NCBI RefSeq assembly: GCF_020085105.1
Contig: NC_058063.1
Coordinates: 17,392,262-17,456,261, forward strand
Length of the DNA: 64,000 nucleotides
From: Siniperca chuatsi
Taxonomy: Eukaryota > Chordata > Actinopteri > Centrarchiformes > Sinipercidae
Reading direction: 5' to 3'
Shown: positions 1 to 11,519 of the stretch, piece after piece
Position numbering within the stretch: the stretch's first letter is position 1
Layout: every line of letters begins with the position of its first letter
Translations under genes and position numbers: made by a program
The notes under the pieces: generated by a model
Databases searched by the model: none
The model's input: the letters and a program-made list of their open reading frames with translations, nothing else
What the model was told of the DNA's origin: nothing

Positions 1-523
1 AATAATATATTATACTTTACATTCTATGCTACAGTGCTGTACTATATTATATTACTACATTTCACCTTATATTTTATATCCCATACTGTACCATATTATA
101 TTTTATTATGTACATTGTGTACTAGATCATATTTCTATATTAATACAGACAAACACTAAGCATCATTACTTGCTATGCTATCCGGCCATATGCTGTAATA
201 GCAGATCATGGTATCATATTACTCTTACATGTACTATACTTTGCTGCTACTAATCCCATCACTATGTCACTTCACTTGAGACAGTACTGCACTACAAGTA
301 CAACACTGGCAGTAGGTACTGTATGTATACTGCTTGTCTTGTAATTTTGAGTTTAATTGCTCTTGTATGGTTTCTATTTTATTTATATTCTTATTTTTAT
401 TTTATATACACTTCTAATTATTTATGTTATACTTTTCTCTGTTTATCTGTACTTATTTCTTCCCTTATGCTGCTGCAACACCTGCATTTCCACTCTGGGG
501 ATCAAGGCTCATCATATTCTACC
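1..523 (+). repeat. AT-rich retroelement 3'-end-like sequence abutting lpcat4 exon 8
   Basis: An AT-rich stretch, full of short Tyr- and Leu-rich frames, ends in a GGGGATCAAGG tail (about 498-508). That tail resembles the terminal segments of fish LINE copies (compare 3378-3424). It lies in the lpcat4 intron after exon 8 and ends almost at the 5' splice site at 524-529. Orientation is antisense to lpcat4. The left boundary is off the window and the family is not assigned. Confidence 0.4.
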
Positions 524-529
524 ACTTAC

Positions 530-959
530 TTGGCCATGAGTTTCTGAACATTGTCTGCATACAGGTTGGGGTCCTTCTTCTCCTCCTGGGAGGGGTTGTA
601 AACTGGCAAGAACTGCAGCACAATAAAACAGTAACAGTAAACAGTAGCAGGTAAAGGTAAAAAGTAGCTTCACACCAAGCTGAACAGTACTGATCTCTCC
701 TGTTTGCAAGTTGGTCTGTTACACCTCTGACCACGCCTACCACTGGCGATGAATGTGATCAGTAGTGTGCTGTTTTGTTGCACCCGTTACTACGCCCAGT
801 GATGTCAGAGTGTACTGAACACACCCTGAGTTCACTTCTACATCACTGCTGCATGCCGAGAACCTCAACCACTCAACACAAACGTTTTCAGCAGGTGTTA
901 AGTTACTCTTTAAAGACACATTTGAATAAAATGTGAAACAAGACTTTATTATTTAGTTG

Positions 960-1003
<44 letters not shown>

Positions 1004-4000
1004 GATGATGATGATGAGTTAATTTGTGAGGTGAATGATCTGGTCAACTCTCTTACCTCAATAGTCATGTTGGTGTAGAACTGTGAAGTTGTGTGCCACA
1101 GTGCCTCAGTCCTAATGGACAAAAAGCCAATATTATATTTCATGTAGAAAAATCAAAACTGCTACCCGTGAGAAAAAAATAGATCCTGAGCGCCCAACAT
1201 TTTTAAACCATTTAATAGATAATAGAATAAACCATTGAATTTGGCAAGGATTTGATAAATATGGATACATTTTTCTATTATGTATGTAATTTGATATATA
1301 CAGTATCATGACGTAATACATTTTCTGGAAAATCTATTGAGAAACTGTTAATGGATAAAATAACCAGTTTGTTTGGCAAATCCAGCAAATTAAATACCTG
1401 ACTAATCAAGATGCTTTCATGCAAAAAAATCATAAAAAAGCCAATATGACCATGAAGCAGTTCTCCTCAATGAGCAAATACACCAAGAGATATTAAAAAA
1501 GGATAGCTACCAGAGTATAAATGGTGTGACAATATCCCTGACGGTCTAGAAATTCATTCTGACTTACATATACTGTCATATCACCCAACACTAGCTAGGG
1601 AATGCTAAACTTTGCAATATACCCAGTTTTTCTTAATTTGTTTATTCAACAAGAGATTAATTAAATCCTGCACTTCCAGTCAGGGCTCGACATTAACTTT
1701 TTCAGGCAAGTAAATGTACCTTTCACTTGTCCAGGCACAAAAGTCACTTGTCCGGGTAAAAATGACAATTTACTTTTTTCATTTTGTTTACGAATGCAGA
1801 ATTCAGATGAACAAACAGTTAAAAGCATCCAAACTCTGCCATGTGACATTGAGCAGATACTGCAAGAAATTACAAAACCTCAGAACAAAAGTAAAACTTT
1901 ACAGCAGTGGTAAGCAAATAGTGGTTCGTGGGCCAAATCTAGTGAAAGCTGATGTTTTCCCTTATATTGTTCAAAACATTTACATGATTTCCCATTAATC
2001 TACCATAGATAAGAATGTAAATACAAGGCTTGTATAAATCCCAATAAATATGACCTCATACAGTAGCATCTAACAATGCCCCAGTGTGCAGAGAGGCAGC
2101 AGGCTTTCTGGACAGTGCATGGTGCTGAAATAAACGTACCAGATGAATTACACATAAATTATATAATTTAGCCTATTTTACCAGAACAGATTTGTGTCAA
2201 CAACAGTAATTTTATGCAAACATAAATGAAGCAAAGTATCAGCAACAGCTCATTATTGTGGATTACAGTCATTCTTAAAGTGATTTAAAAGTCAGTGGTG
2301 AGTTCTTTTTGTTATTGGCGAACAACAGGAAGATTTTTAAGTGTTGACACATGCACAACAAATTTCTTCAGATGCACATTTTGTGGCGTGGTCTCAATTT
2401 TTACTTCTTTACTCTTATTGTTATAACTTACCCCAGGTTGTGTTACAGCTTGTGGGGCAGGCTATAACTATGGAACAGCTTGTATTAGACATTAATTACT
2501 GAATTCTGAAGAAGCTGGAAACATTGCTATTTGTAGCAGACAAGTAAGGGTACTTTGTGCCCAAATTTAAGAGCTCAAACACAAAAATTCAGCGAGTTAT
2601 AGGTGCCGAGTTGCAACCATCCCTGGTCTCCCCTACTCGGATTATTTTGTATTTTCAATACCAACGACATGACAGTTGCATTGTGTTTAGGTAAAGTCAA
2701 AGTTGGCTAACAAGCTAGCCCCCCTCCTCCAGTTAGCTATGTTTGAAGGGTAAATAATCTCAAAATGTATTTTTGGGTTGGTCTGCGGAGCCTGAAGGAA
2801 CGTCGCCACCACTGTTCTTCTGAAGTAAAATGTTTGAACTGTGAGCGGTTCCTACTCTGCTGAGTTGGACGTATCGTGGGAAAAAAATTTGTTTCAAGTC
2901 GGTATTCTGAATGTATTCATTTAACTAAATAGCCGATTAATGAGTGGCACATAACGTGAAGACACATGTTGTCCTACAAAAAAAAAAAAACACTTGTCCC
3001 GCACAAGCGGACAAACCTTAATGTCGAGCCCTGCTTTCAGTACACACTCAGTTGCCACTTTATTTATTGATATTTATTCATACTTATATTAATGCTGTGC
3101 AGTATCCACCGTCTAATTATCTGGTTAATCTGCTACACTTAACTTGACAGTACTCATTATTGCACTATTACTTAATACTTATATTATTACATTGTATTAT
3201 ACCGTACTATACTTATCAACCTGTAAATCCACTTTTGTACTTACACTTATTTTAGCTTTTATACTTATATCCACTTTGTACTTAATTTATCTTAGCTGTA
3301 TTATAGTGTATTATATTTTGATTTGCTTAGTACTTCTATTCCTGTGTGCACTGACGTGATAGTGAGCAGCTGTAACGAAAGAGTTTCCCCTCGGGGATCA
3401 ATAAAGTATTTCTGATTCTGATTAGGCACACCTAACTAAAACTAATGTAGTCTGATACAACATCTCATCAAACTACAACTGAGGGAGTTTAAAAAGTTCA
3501 AAGGTTCAAAGTCCTGGAAGTTTTTAAAATAATTTTCCAAGCTTACTCAACTTCCTGCCTATGTAGAAACCCAGTGTTTGTTTTTTTAACCATGGCTTCT
3601 ATTGTAACCAAAATGTCATGAGAAATGAACCAAACACTGTTGCATTAACCAGACTGTTCGATTAAAGATGACAGATGGAGGAACTCACCAGGTTGTTCCT
3701 TTGTACGTCCAGCGAATAGTATCCTGAGGAAGAGTCATAAAAAGACTGTAATCGAATAGTGATTAATTTTTTTTTTTTTTTAAATCTATCTATAGTAACA
3801 GACTGGGTGGAGAGTTTTTTATAGCATGTGTAATTCTAGCCCCTTTCCCGTTACACTGCCCCCTTTTACGCACCCTGAGAGGAACCAGTATGCAAACTGG
3901 CCTGGACAAATATTACAGTATGTTCATAAAAATAACTACAGCCTGATAAAATGTAGGATACTGTAGTGTACACACTGTTCTGTGTGCAGTGAAGTGACAA

Positions 4001-7000
4001 GGAAGACATGGTAGATACAAATGAGTAATAGAACAAAGTGTCCCCTGTTTGTGCATAGTTATGCTACCATGTTCCTCAACTTTAAAAAAAGAAAAAGAAA
4101 AAAGGACAGTTTGACGGCTGTTTGAATGACAGAATTATAAACAGGATACCATAATACGGCAGAAACTAGCATCTTAAAAATCAATCAATTTGTGATGACG
4201 TCACCCTTTGGCATGCAGTAAAAAACAGTGTTTGAATGACTTTTAAGCTAGATAATCTTTGCTTTAACACACACACACACACACACACAAAGTTAACTTC
4301 TAGTCTGGTCTTATTTTTAAATCATCTAGTCTCTATAATAAAAGGCGTTTTAATTGCTGTACCTCAACAAAGCAGTGCGCCTCCACTTGCATGGGAATTC
4401 TTTTCCTCTTTTAATAACAGAGTCCCCTTAATTATTAGTATAACAATAAAATAGTTTTAATTTTTGTTTGTTTACAGAAAAGGTTTCAGTCGTAGTCATC
4501 TGGACACTGTTTTCAGAATCAAGACGTTTTGGCTCCCATCCCAAAGTCATTCTCAATTGTGAAAAAATGGGACGGGAATTAGAAATTTAAGCTACTCTGT
4601 GTTACATAAGCCCTGCCCTCAGATACTCAGGAATATACCTGAGTATCTGTTAATAGCTAGTTTCACCTGAAACTGACCTAATAGTTTCCAAGATGGTCCA
4701 GTAATCAGTAATCAGGCCTATTGTATTCTGGCTGCATCTACTTCATCACTGTTAGATGCAGCCAGAATACAATGACTTCCGGATGGGAGCCGAAACGTCT
4801 TGATTCTGAAAACAGTGTCCAGATGACGATGACTGAAACCTTTTCTACGATAGAACACTCCTGGACGAATGAGGGACTACACCGTCTTTGTTTACAATCA
4901 CAAGTCAACTTTGAAGGGACCTTGCTAGAGTTCAGTTAAGTGTTTTCTTACTCTAAAAAGACCTTAAAATCATGGCCCCAGTTTAAATGTATTCCTTCAT
5001 CAGTCACCCTGGATAACAAACACATTTAAAGTGAAGTTACCCAGTCTTACTCTTTAACAGGACAAATGGCAGCTGGAAGAATCAAATCTGTCATGTTTAT
5101 TAGTTACCAGATGTTATTACAAAATAGTAGCTCAACCTGCCGAACCCAGTGCCTTCACTCACCAGCTTGTTGGGGTAACGCAGCAGAACAGGTTGGACCG
5201 GGACTCCAGGAAGAAAGGCACCTGATGACAGCGAAATGGAAAAAAATTAGACAGAGTGGCGAGACTGAAATGAGTAATGTAGAAGAGAGCAGTTGATCAT
5301 CCAGTAAGAAAACAATCTACGGGCTGCTACGCCCTCTCATGCCTCTCATTCCTACATGTACAAACAGCAGCAAACTGGTATGTGCTGAGTTACACATCAA
5401 GAACCCATACTCACCAGGTTTGAATTTGATGAGAGTGCGGCCGTTAGTTGTGGTTCCCTCAGGAAACATCAGCATCTAGCAAAGAATTAAGAAAGGTGAT
5501 TTATGAGTTAAAGCTAGGGTAGGTAACGTTAGAGAAACTAGCAAGAGACGGCTAGATTTTGAAAGTATCCAACCGAAAAAAATCCCACCCCTCCCTTCAG
5601 AGCCACTCCCCCAAAAACACATTTTCATGCGCAGTGTGTGCGCTGGCAGAGTGCGCGCAGGTAGACAGGCAGGTAGGCCAGCCAATCATTTCATGGGCTT
5701 ATTACAGTGCTGCGACAGCCACACAGCATTTGATTTATCGATTGCTGTCAGGATGTAAAAAACAAGTAACAAAAAATGCTTCTGAAATACATTACCTACC
5801 CTAGCTTTAAGGCATGTGGCTGCAGCTGTGTGCACTTCCAGCAGGTGATTTTACAGGCTTTTTCACAACATTAATGGCCTGAATGAAAAAAAACAACCTT
5901 CTACTGACAATGTATCTTTAGGCCAATCTGGCTTCTGTGGTTTTGGAGATGGACTGGTTTCAATATGACTCATGTGCTCTGCACTTTCTGTTCACCCTCG
6001 TTGAAATGTGCACAAGGGCTGACTTGACTTTTTGCAATTTTTGTTGTTCCCTTCTTCTCCAATCTAGCGGATCAAGTTCCCTTCCCAAAGACTTTATCTA
6101 ATCTCGATCAGGTGTTTGCTTGTGCCGAAGTCGAGATCTACGAAGCCAGCACAAGCAGAGAAAACCAGTTGCCTTCAAAGAAATTTGTTTGTTATTCAAG
6201 TTATTGTTGTTTCTGTTGCAAAGTGTGAGTGGATAGTTTGGTATTAATTGCCAGTTCTGTACACAAGACTGCAGACGAGATGGAAGTGGATAAGTTATCG
6301 TTCTTGTCTTTTCAATTAAATAAATACAAGGTACAGCAGATTATCTTTTGTCAACAGAAGTCTTAAGAGCGTTGAGTGACATCATCATAACACATCTCAC
6401 CTGAGGCCAGTAGCCATCGGACGTCAGCCTCTCTGTGACCTGTGCGACTGCCCTTTTTCTCGACTCGGGATCCTTTCTGCTCACCAGCACAGACTGGTTG
6501 AACTCCAGCAGAGCTGACACACACACACACACACACGCACAAACACATTAAAGAAAACAGTCACACAAGAACAAAAAAAAAAAAAATCAGAACCAGAACC
6601 AATGGAGGAGTCCAGAGCAAGACGGCAAAGAAAGCAAGACAGGAAGTGCCAAAGCAGGCAGAGTAGATTAGAAGCCAAAGAAGTGAGTCACTTGTTTATC
6701 TTTGGACTTCCTCTGATACTTTTATTTTTCTCCAGACCTCTGTATTCTGGAGGAATAGGAATAGGTGGGCATGCCGGTGTGAGATTTCCCATCTATGAGC
6801 ACACTGCACTGCAAGTTAGGCACAGACAAAATATTTTACCAGCTGAGATCAAAAACAGATTTGGGAAAACATGATGTCATCCAGGCACTCTGAAAGTTGC
6901 ATAGTTACAAACATGACTGATGTCATGTCTTATCATGTCTTCGCAAAGTAATTTTCCATTGATCTTTCTCCCGTTATCCTTCAGATTTTCACTGTCTCTC

Positions 7001-9626
7001 CTACCATGAAATGATGCAGATACAAGGAAAAGGAGGAGGAAATGAGCAAAGAACAAGAAGAGACTTCGGGAGTGCCTTAAAAGGGACAGTTCACCCCAAA
7101 ATCAAAAATAAATTTTTCCTCTTACCTGTAGTGCAATTTATCCATCTAGACTGCTTTGGTGTCAGTTGCCAAGTTTTGGAGATGAATCAAAGAAAGATAA
7201 TCCACAGATTAGTTGTGAGCAGTTTCATGTAGGAACTAGCGGTACAAAGAAAATAGTTCCTACATGAAACTGCTCTGAAAAAAAAATTGTGGATTATCTT
7301 GAGTAACCGGGTCATGATTTCTGGAAAGAGAAATTGCCGTTGAGTTTTTCAAATGCATTTTCTAGGAGTTTTGAGCACCACAAGCGGAGTGCCATAGAGT
7401 CCCATTATATTCAAAAAATGCAGACATCTCTACGGCTGACATCTCCAAAACTCGCCAACTCACACCAAAACAATCTAGATGGATAAATAGAACTACAGGT
7501 AACACGAAAAATATGTATTTTTGTTTTTGGGGATGAAACTGGAGGTAAAAGAAGCAGGTGAAGAAGGTGGATAGTGTGCACATCCAACCCCAGAAGGGTT
7601 CAGGTGCAGGACAAGAAGCAGCATAAAAAAAAAAGGAAAAAGGAGAGGTAGTCCACACAATGAGTACAAAGTCTAATGAATCAAGGTTTTGATCTTTAGG
7701 GGCTCCAAAAAAAGCAGGTAAACACAGCTTCCCCTTCCACTCCCCCCATGACCGAGCTACCAGCTAAAGTGACAGCATTAATGAGCTAGAGTTGCAACTA
7801 ACAAGTCTTTGGGGCTGCAAACGAACAATACATTCATTATCAATTAATTGGCCACTTACTTTCTTGATTAATCATTTGGTCTACTTTAGTCTAAAAATGT
7901 CCATCACAGTTTCCCGGAGTCCAAGGCGCTGTGTCCAAACGAATCACATTTTTGAGGGTCAAAGGTGCTCAAAAACTCACAAAACTTTGCACATGTCAGA
8001 AGTGGGGAAAATGTATATGTTGGGCATGGGTGTGGCAAAATGGCTCGATATCGCCCCCTATAATATTTCAACGAAGTAGCCTTCGCAGTACGTTCCACGT
8101 AGATGTATGAAATTTGGGAGGCAGATGTATCATCTCTAGACTTGGAGACTTACCCTAAACCCACTGAACTCTGATTAACTGATTCACAGCCCCTCACCTC
8201 CTATGACTGGCAGGCTGGTGTTCTCCGACCGCGACACCACCGATGCCAGCTGGGTGTGACACAGAACCAGCATGTCCAGAAAGCTGCTGTGAGGCGCTAC
8301 CACCAGCACTGGCGCCTCCTTCAGGTCTGCCCTGCGACCTTTGACCTTCACCCACAGGAAGCCCAGGGTGAAGAAGACAGCTCGGCTCAGACACAAGATG
8401 ATGGGGTGTAAGAGCCAGAGACGCCAGCCCTTGGCGGGCCGGGAGCGCTCCTCCTCAGACAGGCCGGCAAATCGTAACCGGGCAAGAGGCCACATGATGA
8501 GGAAGAAAAGAGCCGCCAGGGTGACGCGTACAGGGAAGAGGATGCTGCCCAGGATGAGGCCCTATAGGGACCAGAACAAAAAAAAAAAAGGTACATTTAA
8601 AACATAATTTAGGTCTGCAGGGGGAAACACCTCGTATAATCACAGACATGGCTGATATTAAAACTCTGACACGTTTTGAAGCTGGACTTTTTAAATTAAT
8701 TTCTATAGATTTAACACATTTACTTAAACACTGTGTACAGAGTCAGTTTAATTGTATATCGACTTTAAAAACTAAAAGAAATTATTAAATATTTTTGTCT
8801 GATGTAGTACTTAACAGTGGAACACAGTTCACTGCGTTGACCATCCGTTTGAGTGGTTTTAGATACATACATTTGTCATATTTTGCTGTCTGTCTGTGAG
8901 GGAAAAATATTCCTATCAACATCATGATACTAAATTCAGCCATGATACTGTTGCCTCGGTCATAGAGTTATGCAACTCTGTGGTATGTTATCGCCATGCC
9001 TTTTTATGCCTGAAACATTAATGACTTGTCTGTTTTGCCTAGGCACCAGAGTCAGAAAGAGAGCTGTGAAAGACTCTTTGTTCTTTTATGGGAGTCCCTG
9101 GAGTATTAAAAGCTCATATGAAAAATAAAAAAAGGAAAACTTGAATAAGGCATGAAAAAATGAGTTTAGATGACTTTTAAAAAGACCACAGAAGGGAATT
9201 TTGGGGGTTCAAACAGATATCCAGCACTTTATAAACATAGCACCCTTATCTGTATTAGAAGTCAAGTACAGTATGAGTTGGTGTTTACAAGTTAGGAGTT
9301 TGTTTTGAGGACAAACTGGACTCTTGCCAGTCTAAATACTGCCGAATTAGTTTCAGGTGGCAGATTTTGGGGGCTTAATGAAGCCCTACCAGAGTAACAA
9401 GTCATCTCTAATACAGCTTGTTTGACTTTTGTCGCTATTAAAGTGAACACTTTTGTGAATTTGTGCCAGTGTGTCTGCCTCTCCGCTCCATTTCAGCCAT
9501 GAAATCAAATATTAAGACTTTTAATTTGGACGTTACCCTGATCCTCTGCGCCCTGGTCAGCTTCACCTCCTGAATGAACGGATGTGGATACCCGTGCGTT
9601 GCTGAGTGACAGTCGTACTTCTCCAT
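530..9626 (-). CDS. lpcat4: Lysophosphatidylcholine acyltransferase 4, 5' part (coding exons 1-8; 3' exons outside the window)
   Basis: Coding exons in transcript order: 9537-9626, 8198-8561, 6401-6513, 5415-5475, 5163-5221, 3689-3723, 1057-1111, 530-612. All junctions are GT-AG and the phase runs unbroken for 286 full codons; the last exon ends in phase 2 and the gene continues past base 1. The family acylates lysophospholipids at the ER membrane, using acyl-CoA. Seen here: a hydrophobic stretch at about residues 31-55, a second at about 86-100, and the acyltransferase boxes. These are HSSFLD (His121, Asp126), the LVSRKDP block in exon 3, FPEGT (193-197) and VPVQPV (216-221). Human LPCAT4 has 524 residues, so roughly the N-terminal 55% is present. 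Segments such as [15 protein letters not shown] and the start of exon 1 ([10 protein letters not shown]) match LPCAT4 better than LPCAT1 or LPCAT2, from memory of the family. Met at 9626 is the only Met before the conserved PHPF segment. The EF-hand-like region and C-terminus are not in the window. Confidence 0.88.
961..1016. repeat. (TTA)n/(GAT)n microsatellite
   Basis: A perfect TTA run of about 14 units passes into five GAT units. It lies in the lpcat4 intron, 41 bases from exon 7. Confidence 0.95.
1270..1620. repeat. Dispersed repeat, copy 1 (related to 11520-11830)
   Basis: Shared segments, including TTTTCTGGAAAATC, a following GATAAAATAA block and an AATCCAGCAAA block, occur in the same order and spacing at 11560-11650. 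Two decayed copies of one interspersed element are inferred. The family is not identified. Confidence 0.55.
1681..3033. mobile_element. hAT-type DNA transposon, non-autonomous or decayed, 1,353 bp
   Basis: It begins CAGGGCTCGACATTAA and ends with the exact reverse complement TTAATGTCGAGCCCTG, a 16-base terminal inverted repeat. It is flanked by CTTCCAGT on the left and CTTTCAGT on the right, an 8-base target duplication with one change. An 8-bp duplication and CAGG ends are typical of hAT elements. CTTGTCC and CTTGTCCG motifs recur just inside both ends. The interior has no transposase-length reading frame; the longest (1714-1998, 94 codons) resembles nothing I recognise. It lies in the lpcat4 intron between exons 6 and 7. 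Confidence 0.85.
3050..3424 (+). repeat. LINE 3' end fragment with TTCTGATTCTGATT tail
   Basis: A low-complexity pyrimidine-rich 3' UTR-like stretch ends in a TTTCCCCTCGGGGATCAATA segment followed by a short repeated TTCTGATT tail. The last 43 bases (from 3378) recur, reverse complemented, at 26658-26700. It is a 5'-truncated retroelement copy inside the lpcat4 intron, 16 bases beyond the hAT copy. Confidence 0.6.
4267..4289. repeat. (CA)n microsatellite
   Basis: About 11 CA units in the lpcat4 intron between exons 5 and 6. Confidence 0.9.
4477..4845. repeat. Foldback element with 65-base arms and internal palindromes
   Basis: 4477-4541 is the reverse complement of 4781-4845 with three mismatches over 65 bases. 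Between the arms lie two further perfect hairpins: 4620-4631 with 4638-4649 (12-base arms, 6-base loop) and 4721-4740 with 4753-4772 (20-base arms, 12-base loop). No coding frame is evident. It lies in the lpcat4 intron between exons 5 and 6. The family is not recognised. Confidence 0.8.
5508..5810. mobile_element. 303-bp MITE with TTAA ends
   Basis: A perfect 19-base terminal inverted repeat (TTAAAGCTAGGGTAGGTAA at the left) begins and ends in TTAA. This fits a piggyBac-type target duplication or a palindromic end. There is no coding capacity. It lies in the lpcat4 intron, 33 bases upstream of the exon 4 acceptor on the gene's strand. Confidence 0.75.
6515..6537. repeat. (CA)n microsatellite at the lpcat4 exon 3 acceptor
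   Basis: On the gene's strand this is a (TG)n run ending directly at the CAG acceptor (AG at 6514-6515) of exon 3 (6401-6513). Confidence 0.9.
7081..7541. mobile_element. Long foldback transposon-like element
   Basis: The left half (7081-7238) and right half (7254-7541) are inverted copies. GTTCACCCC...AAAATC at the left pairs with ...TTTTTGGGGATGAAAC at the right, and an ACCTGTAGT...ATTTATCCATCTAGA block (7125-7150) recurs inverted at about 7476-7502. At the centre is a perfect 22-base hairpin (7217-7238 with 7254-7275). A third, single-arm relative lies at 55095-55310. It lies in the lpcat4 intron between exons 2 and 3. Confidence 0.75.
7786..7985 (+). repeat. Interspersed repeat, GTTGCAACTAAC family, copy 1
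   Basis: It starts with GAGTTGCAACTAACAAG, followed by TCAATTAATTGG and TTGATTAATCATTTGG blocks and then a CAGTTTCCCGGAGTCCAAGG block. The same order of AT-rich ATTAAT blocks and a conserved CCCA(A/G)AGCCCAAGG-like block occurs near 38165-38505, 50190-50690 and 53375-53705. It is a common fish-type repeat; the class is not assigned. Confidence 0.6.
8640..9536. other. lpcat4 intron 1, no feature recognised
   Basis: Unique-looking AT-rich intron between coding exons 1 and 2. No frame, hairpin or recognised repeat stands out. Confidence 0.5.
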
Positions 9627-10151
9627 GGCGACGAGGCAAACCTGACTCGACTGAGTTCAACTAAAAAAATTACTAGAATTTTTTTTTTAAAACAAATAAA
9701 TAAAATGAATTTACACTCCCTTATCGGTTGAATAAAAGTTAAACAAAATGTGGGCAAAACAAGTTGTTGTTTTGACACTTCCCCACTTTTTCGAAAAATC
9801 TCTCTCGCGCAGTCAGTTAAAAATAGAACGTTCGCTAAAACCAACGGTTGAGGAGTTCTCCGGACAAATAAACACAACAGTCGACGCCAACTAGCTAAAA
9901 ACAAACTTCTCTGGTCTCTACCCTACATATGGCGAAACACAAACACACGCTGAAGAAAAATCACCCATCCTTTCTTTCTTGTAGACTCTGTCCTCACCTG
10001 TCCCGCCCCTTCATGTCTGACAGCCCGGCCTACCACCGCGACTCAGGGTTCAGTCAGTGGGTGGGTCGGGCAAGTAGAACCGGTCCCTGAAACTCAGCCA
10101 TCCCAAGACCTTTTTCGGGAGAAGTATGTATGGAAGCCCACTGGCGATTGG
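9627..10151 (-). promoter_or_regulatory. Upstream / promoter region of lpcat4
   Basis: This sequence lies just upstream of the lpcat4 start codon and is richer in CpG and GC than its surroundings. On the gene's strand it has a CCAAT box (plus 10147-10151, read as ATTGG) and a GC-rich CCGCCCC box near 10003-10010. No 5' UTR splice junction could be placed, so the transcription start is not resolved. Confidence 0.4.
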
Positions 10152-10239
10152 AAAAAGGGGGAATCAATGAAATGTTACATGACAAAAATAAATATACCCA
10201 TGGTAAGTCAATTAATCTAAGATACTAAGTGAAAATTAT

Positions 10240-10430
10240 GTGATAGGTTAGAATGACAGAAATATAAAGCTACTTTGTCATAATTTTGACTTATAAATCA
10301 AAATTATGAGATATTAGCTTAAACATTTGAGTCAAAATCTTTATCATAATTCTGACTTTTTATCTCATATTTTGGCTTAAACATCAAAATTTTGATTTAG
10401 CTTTTTTTTTCTTCAATATTTTTTTTTCTT
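10240..10430. repeat. Degenerate minisatellite-like AT-rich repeat
   Basis: Variants of AATTTTGACTTATAAATC and CAAAATTATGAGATATTAGC recur in both orientations at about 20-60 base spacing. It lies in the intergenic stretch between lpcat4 and emc4; the rest of 10430-11500 shows no gene. Confidence 0.5.
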
Positions 10431-11519
10431 TTCTACCTTTAAATCAGCCTGAAGCTATTATGCACAGGCATGTAGGTATTAAAATATATAAAATATATAT
10501 ATATTTTATAATAGGAACATTTGTCAAGAAAAATTACACAGAGAGAGTATTGCATTTAATCACAAAACACTTCTGGTACAGGCAAAATAGGCAAATAAAT
10601 ACAAGAAAAAAGCCCCCAAATGTAATCTCATCAGTTAGCTTCTCTGAAAATTGAAGCCTGTAAACTTTTTTTAACTGATGACATAAACCTTTATAACACT
10701 GATTAAATCTATATATGAGAGCTTTTTATATTTACCAATATACACCAAGAGATAGATGGTGTAGCCCTTTTAATAGGGAGATTTTCGGGTGTCAAAAGTT
10801 TCCTTTAGGTTTTTACTGCATACTTGACATACCTTACATACAGTACTGAATACAGGTTGGAAATTAAATATTCTCCTAATTTATGTGGTTTCTTAAATTT
10901 CATTACGGATAAGCAAAAATCTGTCCAAATGACCTTTTTTTTTTTTTTTTTTTTTAGATGTTGGTCAATCAAACTCTGTGTAAATGCTCACCCTTCATAC
11001 ACATTCATCCATATAACAAAAGCTATACATGCTTTCTGCTACTCGCCTCTCAGGTTTCCCCTCTGCTCTACCTGACTGCTTTTGTTCTCCCTCAGGGTGT
11101 TGCTGCTGATACCAATAGTAAACTCCTGTGGAATAAACACACACCCACAAAGAACAACATTAAAAAGCAAATGTAAGAGAAAGAAGGAAACAAAAAGGTT
11201 AAGAGGTTTAAACTGCTTTTTATTTCTGGTTGAATTTAGCAGAATTTGTATATAATGTTGCCTTACTGTACTTCTGAAGGTTGCCAAGTTGTCACACTTT
11301 CAGTTGGTAGTAATAACTAAAAGGACGCTGTTTTGGCAACGGGGGCATCATTTTGCATTTTATTAAACTCCAGGTCATCTCCTTGCCTAATTATCGTATT
11401 TTCTCAAGAAACACATAGCAATTTCGCAGTGCTCCTTCAGTAACTTTAGAGTTACACTTATCCTGAAATTAGCGGATAAAATATGGATCAAATAAAACAT
11501 TTACAACATTGGTAAATTG

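Noticed and set aside
1714-1998. A 94-codon frame inside the hAT element as a transposase
   Set aside because: Too short and without the hAT dimerisation or DDE features.
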